62,391 bases of DNA from IMCC26077 sp964561165 (GTDB taxonomy: Bacteria > Actinomycetota > Actinomycetes > Nanopelagicales > Nanopelagicaceae): positions 1-62,391 of the forward strand of contig CAZLOJ010000004.1 of NCBI GenBank assembly GCA_964561165.1, in the 5' to 3' direction. This document shows positions 54,190-62,265 of this stretch, one piece after another (the first letter of the stretch is position 1; each line of letters opens with the position of its first letter). A model generated the notes under the pieces. That model was not told where the DNA came from and did no database searches. It was given only the letters and a program-made list of their open reading frames with translations. A program made the position numbers and the translations under genes.

Positions 54190-55236
54190 GTGACTTCACC
54201 TTCGGAGCATCAAGCTCAGATTAATCGCGCATTTGTGATTCGGGGTAAGCGTGATGGTCAGATCGTTGAGATGCCGCTACTTGAGCTCGCTGCTGATGAG
54301 GTGAGAGTCAAGGTCGCATACGTAGGAATTTGCGGCTCAGATCTACATTATTACTTCGAAGGCGCCAATGGCAGTTTTGCCATTATGGAGCCATTGATAC
54401 CGGGCCACGAGATTTCCGGTCGTATTGATGTCGATCCCCGGGACGAGTTTCCCATCGGATCTCCGGTAGCAATCTTTCCTGCTCAACCAGGAGTACCGAT
54501 TAGCGGTTTAGGTGATCGACCGCACCTATGGCATGGCGTGCGTTACATGGGAAGCGCTGCTACTACACCCCACACCCAAGGGGGAATGGCGCAATACATC
54601 AACGTCAAGCGATCAATGATCAAATTACTGCCAGATGGAGTATCACTTTCTGTTGGTGCGCTAGCCGAGCCACTCGCTGTTGCGCTCCATGGAGTAAATC
54701 TCGCTGGCGACCTCAGAGCTAAAAATGTTTTAGTCTCTGGTTCTGGACCCATTGGATTGTTGTCGATTGTTGCAGCCCGCAGCGTTGGCGCTAAATCTAT
54801 TACCGCGACTGATCTCTTCGATGAAGCGCTTGCACGCGCTCGAGAAGTTGGAGCAGATTCGACAATCAATGTTGCCGGTCAATCGCTTCCAGAGAATGAA
54901 TTTGACGTTGTATTGGAATGTAGTGGCAGCCCCCGCGCAGTAAATAGTGCGATAGCTGCTGCACAACGTGGTGGTGTGCTAGTCCAGGTTGGCATGTTGG
55001 GTTCTGGTTTGCATCACATTGATTTTGGTGCGATTGTTACCAAGGAATTACGAGTCAACGGCGCTTTCCGCTTCAATGATGAGATGGACCAAGCTCTCAA
55101 ACTTTTGCGTGAATTTTCGAAATTCGAAAAATGTATAAGTCATACCTTTGATCTCGCGGAAGTCCTTGATGCATTTGAGAAGGCCAAAGATGCACAGCTT
55201 TCAGGGAAGGTGCTCGTTGCATTGGCGACGGATTAG
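54190..55236 (+). CDS. MDR-family alcohol dehydrogenase, L-idonate 5-dehydrogenase-like
   Basis: 348 aa. Catalytic-zinc motifs GICGSDLHYY, GHEISG and AEPLAVALHG, cofactor loop GSGPIGLLSI, and VQVGMLGSG. It matches E. coli IdnD in order and spacing, but the structural-zinc loop, which normally carries four Cys, reads AQPGVPISGLGDRPHLWHG with none. Would interconvert a polyol-acid and a keto sugar acid such as idonate and 5-ketogluconate. Divergent from manD-uxuB. GTG start. Confidence 0.86.
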   Translation: MTSPSEHQAQINRAFVIRGKRDGQIVEMPLLELAADEVRVKVAYVGICGSDLHYYFEGANGSFAIMEPLIPGHEISGRIDVDPRDEFPIGSPVAIFPAQPGVPISGLGDRPHLWHGVRYMGSAATTPHTQGGMAQYINVKRSMIKLLPDGVSLSVGALAEPLAVALHGVNLAGDLRAKNVLVSGSGPIGLLSIVAARSVGAKSITATDLFDEALARAREVGADSTINVAGQSLPENEFDVVLECSGSPRAVNSAIAAAQRGGVLVQVGMLGSGLHHIDFGAIVTKELRVNGAFRFNDEMDQALKLLREFSKFEKCISHTFDLAEVLDAFEKAKDAQLSGKVLVALATD

Positions 55237-55373
55237 CCAGATTATGGTCAAGGAAAGATAACAATTTTCACAGGTTGGGAAGATACTGCCGCCTCGATAT
55301 GGGCAAAACAGTCATAGGGGGTTTTAACAGCTTGCTTGGGCGCTGGGCAGGGCATTTCAGCCCTCTACCCGCG

Positions 55374-55398
55374 TTGGTCATTTTGGTCATTTGGTCTT
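55374..55398. repeat. three tandem TTGGTCWT units upstream of the sugar importer
   Basis: TTGGTCAT (55374-55381), TTGGTCAT (55383-55390) and TTGGTCTT (55391-55398), in the 272-bp gap before the binding-protein gene. Direct-repeat operator candidate. Confidence 0.45.
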
Positions 55399-55435
55399 GG
55401 TAGCTACTCTTCTGGAACTCGCCAGATTCATTGAC

Positions 55436-55448
55436 TTTACTTAGTAAA
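55436..55448. promoter_or_regulatory. palindrome TTTACTTAGTAAA upstream of the sugar importer
   Basis: Perfect 6-bp arms around T. Shares the TTACTWAGTAA core with 26712-26724. It lies 61 bp before the proposed TTG start. Confidence 0.4.
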
Positions 55449-55508
55449 TCAGTACTTTTTCCCACAAGCCATCACTTTTTACTAGTGGCTAAAGAGAAAG
55501 GGTCCTTC

Positions 55509-56936
55509 TTGAAAATCAACAAGAAAATGATTGCTGTGGTTACAGCGCTCGGGCTACTAATTGGTGGCACAAGCACGCTAAGCGCCTCGGCACAAACGAA
55601 GAAACCAGCGAAGAAGAGTACGACGAAGAAGCCTGCAGCAAAAGCTTCACCAGCAGCTCCAGCGAAGACTGCACAACAGATCGCGATGGAGAAAGAGATT
55701 GCTGCACTAAAGGCATCAGGCAAGCCATTCACATACTGGATCGGCTTGATCTTCTCTGATATCGCAAACAGCGCTGCTGCAGGGCAGATTCTTGCGTGGG
55801 GCAAATCAAAGGGAATTAAAGTCGAGCCTGTTCTAGTTAACCAGAACAATCTCACTGCTAACGTCACTGCAGCTGTTGCTGCTGGCACAATGCCTGACGC
55901 GTTAGACATCAGCGACACCTTGATGTTACAGCTGGGTTCGAAGAACCTGCTCAACGTTCAGGCGCTTTCCAATGAGCTCTCAAGGGTTTATGGCGGCTGG
56001 AATCAAGCTGCTGCAAACTTCGACAAAGCAGGCTACGAAGGTAAGGGACTTGGCGTTCCATTTGGAATTTCAGGAAACTTGATCAACCGCCGCCTCGATC
56101 TACTCAAGGATGCCGGCGCAAAGACGACCGCTCCTAAGACATGGGAAGAGTTGATGGAAGCCGCCACTAAGGCAATGAAAGTGGGCGGTGCAGGTTTCGC
56201 ACTTGGAAATGTTGGCGATGCTGAATCAGTATTCCGTGCACAATTCGTCGGTTACGGCGGTCGCTACGCTGATGATGCAGGCAAGAAGTGCACGATTGAC
56301 TCAAAGGCAACTCGCGATTTCCTTGCATTCGTCAAGAAGTGGTACGACAAGGGTGCGTATGCAACCAGTGCCGTAACTACTGACGGAGGTTGGGATAACA
56401 ACCTCTACTTAGGTGGCAAAACTGTGTTTATCGCCAACCCAGGCTCGGTATACGTGACCTTGGTCAACGGTTCTGCAGCATGGCCTAAGAATCCAACGCT
56501 CCAGAAGAACACCGGATTCTCTGGTCTTCCTGGCGGCCCGGTAGCTCGAGTTGCTCCATCAAATGCATGGCTCCGCGGCATCTCTGCGACTACCAAGTAT
56601 CCAGAGCTTGCCAAGGATCTCGTTCGTCACTTGATGAAGCCTGAGAACATCGATATCTACTACGAGTGGGCTATCTATGGTCCTACGCTCAAGGCGTACA
56701 ACAAGTTCGAATATTGGGATGAGAATGTCGATCCAGTCCATGGCGGTCTCTATGACCTCGCTGTCAATGGAACCTCAAGCTCCTTCCCAGATGTGAACAA
56801 CGCTGCTTATGCAAAGTTTGGAACAGAGTTCCAGCTTTCAAAGATGGTCCAACGCCACCTCCTCGATGGAGATAGCGCTGATAAGACCATTGCAGAGGCA
56901 CAAACTGCTTGCCAGAAGATTTACGACGCCAGCTGA
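55509..56936 (+). CDS. extracellular sugar-binding protein of ABC importer (SBP family 1)
   Basis: 475 aa from TTG 55509. AGAAAGGG is well placed upstream and the protein then opens with a normal Lys-rich signal peptide cut after ASA (about residue 27). The longer frame to 55431 would bury it. There is no lipobox. The mature N-terminus is a Lys/Pro/Ala linker of about 25 residues before the binding domain (GKPFTYWIGLIFSD; later NLYLGGKTVFIANPGSVYV). First gene of the unit with two permeases, two UxuA and an M81 protein, so the ligand is probably a uronate or a compound that yields one. Confidence 0.9.
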   Translation: MKINKKMIAVVTALGLLIGGTSTLSASAQTKKPAKKSTTKKPAAKASPAAPAKTAQQIAMEKEIAALKASGKPFTYWIGLIFSDIANSAAAGQILAWGKSKGIKVEPVLVNQNNLTANVTAAVAAGTMPDALDISDTLMLQLGSKNLLNVQALSNELSRVYGGWNQAAANFDKAGYEGKGLGVPFGISGNLINRRLDLLKDAGAKTTAPKTWEELMEAATKAMKVGGAGFALGNVGDAESVFRAQFVGYGGRYADDAGKKCTIDSKATRDFLAFVKKWYDKGAYATSAVTTDGGWDNNLYLGGKTVFIANPGSVYVTLVNGSAAWPKNPTLQKNTGFSGLPGGPVARVAPSNAWLRGISATTKYPELAKDLVRHLMKPENIDIYYEWAIYGPTLKAYNKFEYWDENVDPVHGGLYDLAVNGTSSSFPDVNNAAYAKFGTEFQLSKMVQRHLLDGDSADKTIAEAQTACQKIYDAS

Positions 56937-56980
56937 TAATCAGCTTCGGATGTCTAGTCTCTGATTAGCACATTGAACGA

Positions 56981-57016
56981 ATTGGGTGGAGGCAAAGATT
57001 TTTGCCTCCACCCAAT
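56981..57016 (+). terminator. perfect 16-bp hairpin between binding-protein and permease genes
   Basis: Arms 56981-56996 and 57001-57016, 4-nt loop GATT. No U-run downstream, so probably attenuating. Confidence 0.8.
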
Positions 57017-57048
57017 TACTAAATAATTAGAATCTACAAGGGGGCCTC

Positions 57049-57972
57049 GTGTCGGCAGTAAAGGAAGAGCTCACTTCCAAACCTACGAAGAAATCCAGGC
57101 GTCGCGGCGGGATCTTCGACCCAACGAGCATCCTCGGTTATTTCATGATGTTGCCAGCGATGGTTGTACTCATCATGTTCTTCGCCTATCCCTTGGGATT
57201 CGAGATTTGGTCGAGTTTCACCGATATGACCCTCGGTAATGATGCGAAATTTATTGGCTTCGAGAATTATCGTTACTTATTCACCGATCCTGAATTCATC
57301 ACTGCAGCAAAGAACAGCCTTGTCTATGTCACAATTGTGCAACTTGGAAAATTTGTTCTCGGTCTCGGAATTGCAATATTGCTCCACCAAAAATTGGTAG
57401 CTCGTGGATTTTGGCGGGCCGTAGTTCTCGTTCCATACGCAATGCCAGGTTTCGTTGCGTTCTTGATTTGGAAGTTGATTTATAACCCAGATATCGGTTC
57501 CTTAAATATTTTCTTGACAAAAATAGGGCTAATTGATGCACCCATCTCGTTCCTTGGCGATCGCGACTGGGCGATGCCTTCCGTTATTTTTGCAACTATA
57601 TGGCGCGGCTTCCCATTCTGGGCAATTATGTTCTTGGCGGCGCTGCAAGCTGTTCCCAAGGAGCTTTATGAGGCAGCTGCTGTAGATGGTGCAAATGCGT
57701 GGCAGAGGTTCAAGAACATCTCCCTGCCTGGTATTCGACCTGTCATTTTGATCGTCTTTCTTATCTCGACCATCAACACCATCAATTCATTCGAGGCAGT
57801 CTGGTTGACGACTGCAGGCGGTCCAAGCGATGCGACGGTGATTCTGCCAATCTTCGCCTATAAAGGTCTCACCTCATTCCAGATTGGCCAGTCCGCTGCA
57901 GCGGCGCTGAGCTTGGTGCCTATTGCCATTATTTTCACGTTCTTTATCCTCAGAAGAATGAAGAAGGATTAA
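57049..57972 (+). CDS. carbohydrate ABC transporter permease, MalF type
   Basis: 307 aa, about six membrane helices. YEAAAVDGANAWQRFKNISLPGIRP is the EAA loop. GTG start with AAGGGGG upstream. No ATPase is encoded in the operon. Confidence 0.92.
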   Translation: MSAVKEELTSKPTKKSRRRGGIFDPTSILGYFMMLPAMVVLIMFFAYPLGFEIWSSFTDMTLGNDAKFIGFENYRYLFTDPEFITAAKNSLVYVTIVQLGKFVLGLGIAILLHQKLVARGFWRAVVLVPYAMPGFVAFLIWKLIYNPDIGSLNIFLTKIGLIDAPISFLGDRDWAMPSVIFATIWRGFPFWAIMFLAALQAVPKELYEAAAVDGANAWQRFKNISLPGIRPVILIVFLISTINTINSFEAVWLTTAGGPSDATVILPIFAYKGLTSFQIGQSAAAALSLVPIAIIFTFFILRRMKKD

Positions 57973-57974
57973 CC

Positions 57975-58808
57975 ATGGCGCGCACAAATGTGAAGTTCTC
58001 GATCTTCAAATACACGATGCTTTTGCTAGTCGCTATCTTCGTTATCTATCCCGTCTACTACATGATTACGCTTTCATTTCGTTCGCAAGCCTCGTTATGG
58101 AGCAATCCAACGCTGCTGCCAGCTTCCGATTCAACGCTCGAAAATTTCAAGGCCGCTTTCACCAATCCCGAGTTTCGAAAGGCGATTTACAACAGCCTCG
58201 TTGTCTGCAGTTCAGCAACGTTGCTTGCGGTCATTTTCGGTGTGATGTCGGCCTACGCCCTGACAATCTTGAACTTCAAAGGTCGCGACACCATGGGGCG
58301 AGTCATCATCATCGCATTCCTCACTCCAGGTGCGCTGCTGTTCATTCCGTTTGCTGTGATCATGGCCAATCTCTCGCTCTCTAACTCGTTACGAGGATTA
58401 GTTCTTGTCTACTTGAGTTTCACAGTTCCGTTATCGACCTATTTGCTGCTCGGCTTCTTTAAATCACTACCACCCGAGCTAGAGCAGGCAGCGCGCATCG
58501 ACGGCGCTAACCGCATCCAAGCGCTCTGGTACGTGCTAGTGCCTTTAGTGGCGCCAGGGCTAATCTCGGTTGGAATTATCACCTTCACTGGCGCATACAA
58601 CGAACTCTTGTATTCATTGGTTATCAACGTATCGCCAGAGGTACGGACCGTTCCAGTAGCGATCCTCAATCTCTCGGTTGCTGATGAAGTGCCCTGGGGG
58701 CGGACTATGGCGTACTCATCAATTGCTGCGATTCCGATCATGTTTATTTACTTCCTTGGACAACGTTTCGTTGTCGAGGGTCTTCAAACCGGTTCCGTAA
58801 AGGGCTAA
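57975..58808 (+). CDS. carbohydrate ABC transporter permease, MalG type
   Basis: 277 aa. EAA loop LEQAARIDGANRIQALWYVLVPL and the FTGAYNELLYSLV segment. AAGGA before the ATG, 2 bp after its partner. Confidence 0.92.
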   Translation: MARTNVKFSIFKYTMLLLVAIFVIYPVYYMITLSFRSQASLWSNPTLLPASDSTLENFKAAFTNPEFRKAIYNSLVVCSSATLLAVIFGVMSAYALTILNFKGRDTMGRVIIIAFLTPGALLFIPFAVIMANLSLSNSLRGLVLVYLSFTVPLSTYLLLGFFKSLPPELEQAARIDGANRIQALWYVLVPLVAPGLISVGIITFTGAYNELLYSLVINVSPEVRTVPVAILNLSVADEVPWGRTMAYSSIAAIPIMFIYFLGQRFVVEGLQTGSVKG

Positions 58809-58841
58809 CAAGTTAACTAAACGAGTAAAGGAGCAGCGACC

Positions 58842-59795
58842 ATGAGACCAGGTTTTGGCCAGTTTCAAGTAGCAAGCGAGGAATATCTTCAGTTCGCACA
58901 GCAATTTGGCGCCACTGACATCCTCTTCAACACCCCACTAATTCCAGGTGATGGTGGCAAGTGGCAACTCCACGACCTCGTCAAACTGCGCTTGCGCGTT
59001 GAACAATTTGGCCTCAAACTCACGGCGCTGGAGAACGTGCCAACCAATTTTTATGACCACATCATGCTCAACGGTCCAAAGCGAGATCAACAGATTGAGA
59101 ACATGATCTTTACAGTTCGCAATATCGCGCGCGCTGGAATTCCGATCTTTGGCTATAACTGGATGCCATCGCATGTTTGGCGTACACCACCAAAGCACAT
59201 CCGTGGAGGTGCGCTAGCCACAGCGTACGACCATTCGATTGCTGAGAAATTGCCGCTTACTCACGATCGCGAGTACAGCGAAGAGGAGATGTGGGCAAAT
59301 CTTGAGTACTGGATCAAGATCATCACGCCAATCGCCGAAGAAGAGGGAATTCGACTTGGTATCCACCCATGCGATCCGCCGGTAGAGAAGCTTGGCGGTA
59401 TTCCACAACTTCTCCGTAGCTTTGATGCCTACAAGCGCCTCATTGAGATTTATCCAAGCGATTCCAATGCAATCGAGTTCTGCCAAGGAACATTCTCTGA
59501 AATGAAAGATGATATCTACGAGATGATTGAGTATTTCGTCTCACGGAAGAAGATTCTTTACGTCCACTTCCGAAATGTTTCAGGCAAAGTGCCACATTTC
59601 TGGGAAGAGTTTGTCAACACCGGGTACGTCGATATGTATAAGGCGATGAAGATCTATCACAAGCACAATTTTGATGGTTTCTTCATTGATGATCACGTTC
59701 CACATACTCATGGTGATACGCCTTGGGGCCACCGTGGTCGCGCATTTGCCAATGGATATATCCAAGCGATGATTGAGGCCGTAAAGAAAGGCTAA
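58842..59795 (+). CDS. uxuA: mannonate dehydratase, UxuA family (copy 1)
   Basis: 317 aa xylose-isomerase-like barrel. Metal-site candidates are His175 (GIHPCDPP), Cys214 (FCQGTFSE), His242 (VHFRNV) and Asp284 (DDHVPHTHGD). It dehydrates D-mannonate to 2-keto-3-deoxygluconate, the same reaction expected of the unrelated ManD at 52884-54101. AAAGGAG before the ATG. It is shorter than E. coli UxuA, lacking its mid-protein insertion. A very similar copy follows 2 bp later. Confidence 0.88.
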   Translation: MRPGFGQFQVASEEYLQFAQQFGATDILFNTPLIPGDGGKWQLHDLVKLRLRVEQFGLKLTALENVPTNFYDHIMLNGPKRDQQIENMIFTVRNIARAGIPIFGYNWMPSHVWRTPPKHIRGGALATAYDHSIAEKLPLTHDREYSEEEMWANLEYWIKIITPIAEEEGIRLGIHPCDPPVEKLGGIPQLLRSFDAYKRLIEIYPSDSNAIEFCQGTFSEMKDDIYEMIEYFVSRKKILYVHFRNVSGKVPHFWEEFVNTGYVDMYKAMKIYHKHNFDGFFIDDHVPHTHGDTPWGHRGRAFANGYIQAMIEAVKKG

Positions 59796-59797
59796 CC

Positions 59798-60769
59798 ATG
59801 CGTTCTGGTCAGGGTGTTTGGATTAGTACCGGTTTTCATGAAGATGCGGTTTTGCAGTTTGCTCAACAGTTTGGCTGCACTGATGTCGCTCTTCAGTCGT
59901 ATGACACCTCTGGTATCCCTAATAACGGGGGCAAGTGGGAGAAATATGATTTAGTGAAGTTGCGTCTCAAGGTGGAAAACCACGGGATGAAACTCACTGC
60001 GCTAGAGAATGTGCCAAGTAGTTTCTACGACCACATCATGCTCAATGGTCCGCGCCGCGATGAGCAGATTGAGAACATGATCTACACGATTCGAAATATT
60101 GCTCGGGCCGGTATTCCTATCTTCGGATACAACTGGGAACCTTCTCTTGTATGGCGAACGCCCTATGAATTAATTCGTGGCGGTTCGCCAGCAACGGCCT
60201 TTAATGAGGCAATGGGCAAGAGCTACCCACTGACCCACCATCGGGAGTACACCGAAGAGGAGATGTGGGAGAACCTTGAATATTGGATCAAGATCATCAC
60301 GCCAATCGCCGAAGAAGAGGGAATTCGACTTGGTATTCATCCGAGCGATCCACCCGTTCCATCGTTGGGTGGGGTGCCGCGCTTATTCCGATCCTTCGCT
60401 GCATACAAGCGACTTATCGAAATCTATCCAAGCGACAGCAACGCCATCGAATTCTGTCAGGGGAGTTTCTCGGAGATGCAAGATGATATCTACGAGATGA
60501 TCGACTATTTTGCTTCACGTAGAAAGATTCTCTACGTGCACTTCCGCAATGTCTCTAATCCAGTACCGAATTTCAAAGAAGAGTTCATTAATACTGGTTA
60601 TGTCGATATGTATAAGGCGATGCAGATATATCAGAAGCACAACTTCGATGGGTTCTTCATGGATGACCATGTGCCGCATACTCATGGTGATACTGAATGG
60701 GGCCATCGTGGACGAGCTTTTGCTAATGGTTATATCCAAGCGATGATTGAGGCGGTCTCGAAAAAATGA
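59798..60769 (+). CDS. uxuA: mannonate dehydratase, UxuA family (copy 2)
   Basis: 323 aa. From about residue 60 onward it is nearly collinear with copy 1, with the same His, Cys, His and Asp metal motifs (GIHPSDPP, FCQGSFSE, VHFRNV, DDHVPHTHGD). The first 45 residues differ (WISTGFHEDAV, QSYDTSGIPNNGGKW), so substrate range may have shifted. A 53-nt identical tract is shared with copy 1. The stop overlaps the M81 start. Confidence 0.88.
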   Translation: MRSGQGVWISTGFHEDAVLQFAQQFGCTDVALQSYDTSGIPNNGGKWEKYDLVKLRLKVENHGMKLTALENVPSSFYDHIMLNGPRRDEQIENMIYTIRNIARAGIPIFGYNWEPSLVWRTPYELIRGGSPATAFNEAMGKSYPLTHHREYTEEEMWENLEYWIKIITPIAEEEGIRLGIHPSDPPVPSLGGVPRLFRSFAAYKRLIEIYPSDSNAIEFCQGSFSEMQDDIYEMIDYFASRRKILYVHFRNVSNPVPNFKEEFINTGYVDMYKAMQIYQKHNFDGFFMDDHVPHTHGDTEWGHRGRAFANGYIQAMIEAVSKK

Positions 60770-62265
60770 AGAGGATTCTTATAGCCGAGTGTGCGCAAGA
60801 GATTGCCTCGTTTAACCCTAATTTGAGTGAGTTGGAGAGTTTTCGTATCTCGACGCCGCCAGAGCTATTCCCTGAGCATCGTCCGCTTCGTACCTCGATT
60901 GCAGGCGCATTAACTATTTTTGATGCCCGCAACGATATCGAGCTGGTTCCTGGATTTGGCGCGAGCTCCATTACGTCAGGTGGTCTTACCTCTAAAAGCG
61001 CATGGGATTTCATCTCTAACAGCATTCTCGATTCGATTCGCAATGCAGGAAAAGTCGATGCTATTTACTTTTCGCTCCACGGTTCGATGGGTGCGCAAGG
61101 GCAGCTAGACCCCGAAGGGTTCTTGCTTGAAGAAACTCGAAAAATTGTCGGTGAAGAGATTCCGATTGTCGCCTCCTTTGACCTGCATGGGGTCATCACT
61201 GATCAAATCTTGCGACATTGCAATGCGATAACCGTGTATCACACCTACCCTCATATTGATTTATATGAGACTGGAGAGCGCTCTGCGCGTTTACTACTCA
61301 AGATTCTCGACGGTGAGGCCAATCCAGTGACAGCGCGCGTGCGAATACCCGCGCTAGTCCGCGGCGATGAACTCAAGACAAAAACCGGGTGCTTTGGCGA
61401 GCGGGTGAGCGAGACTGTAGCTATAGAGAAGTCACCGCAAGGTTTATCTGGTGGAATATTCATCGGAAATCCCTTTACTGATGTTCCGGATCTAGCTTCA
61501 AATGTCATTGTCTGTACAAATGGCGACGAGAAGTTGGCGAAAGAGAGCGCTGAACGGATTGCAGCAGATTTTTGGCGAGATCGTGAAAAGATGCAGGCAT
61601 TCCTGACACCAGTGAAAGAAGCTGTGCGCCAAGCATGTGAGGCTTACGTGAGCAAGGAAGGCACAACAGTGCTTGTCGATGCCGCTGATGCCACCAGTTC
61701 TGGCGCATGCGGAGATAGCAATGTGGTTTTAGCCGAATTGATGGCGCAAGGTTTTAAGGGAAGAACCCTGGTGGCGATTACTGATGCCCCAGCAGTTGCT
61801 GTGGCTTTCAAAGCAGGTGTTGGAGCGAAAATCACTACCAAAGTTGGTGGTGCGATGGATCCGCGCTATACCCCTATAGAAGTTACGGGCATTGTGCACA
61901 TGCTCAGCGATGGTGAATTCAATAACGAGATCGAAGGCGAACCTTGGCATGCTGGTAATTGCGCAGTGCTCAGGGCGGATAATTTCACTATCATCCTTAT
62001 GAGTAAGCCGGTAAGCCTCCATAATCGATCGCTCTTGTATGCCCATGGACAAGACCCCAAGAAGTTTGATTTAGTGATTGTTAAATCACCGCATTGCCAG
62101 GATCACATGTATCTCACTTGGGCCACGACTTACATAAACGTTGATGCGCCAGGTGCGACAAGTGCAAATTTGAAATCACTTGGCCACACCATCTGTCAAC
62201 GTCCAGTTTTCCCACTAGATGATGGCGTGCAATTCATGCCCAAAGCTGTGATCTATTCCCGTTAA
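60766..62265 (+). CDS. M81 family metallopeptidase, MlrC-like
   Basis: 499 aa. N-terminal MlrC domain with the opening ILIAECAQEIASFNP, YFSLHGSMGAQG, zinc ligands in SFDLHGVIT and HTYPHIDLYETG; the C-terminal MlrC domain follows from about residue 300 (VLVDAADATSSGACGDS, HNRSLLYAHGQDP). The family is known for hydrolysing linear microcystin, but most members have no known substrate. ATGA overlap with uxuA copy 2 makes it part of the importer operon. No signal peptide, so it acts on something already inside the cell. Confidence 0.87.
   Translation: MKRILIAECAQEIASFNPNLSELESFRISTPPELFPEHRPLRTSIAGALTIFDARNDIELVPGFGASSITSGGLTSKSAWDFISNSILDSIRNAGKVDAIYFSLHGSMGAQGQLDPEGFLLEETRKIVGEEIPIVASFDLHGVITDQILRHCNAITVYHTYPHIDLYETGERSARLLLKILDGEANPVTARVRIPALVRGDELKTKTGCFGERVSETVAIEKSPQGLSGGIFIGNPFTDVPDLASNVIVCTNGDEKLAKESAERIAADFWRDREKMQAFLTPVKEAVRQACEAYVSKEGTTVLVDAADATSSGACGDSNVVLAELMAQGFKGRTLVAITDAPAVAVAFKAGVGAKITTKVGGAMDPRYTPIEVTGIVHMLSDGEFNNEIEGEPWHAGNCAVLRADNFTIILMSKPVSLHNRSLLYAHGQDPKKFDLVIVKSPHCQDHMYLTWATTYINVDAPGATSANLKSLGHTICQRPVFPLDDGVQFMPKAVIYSR

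Noticed and set aside
55374..55398. TTGGTC repeats as a CRISPR remnant
   Set aside because: Units are only 8 bp with 0-1-bp spacers; no cas genes.
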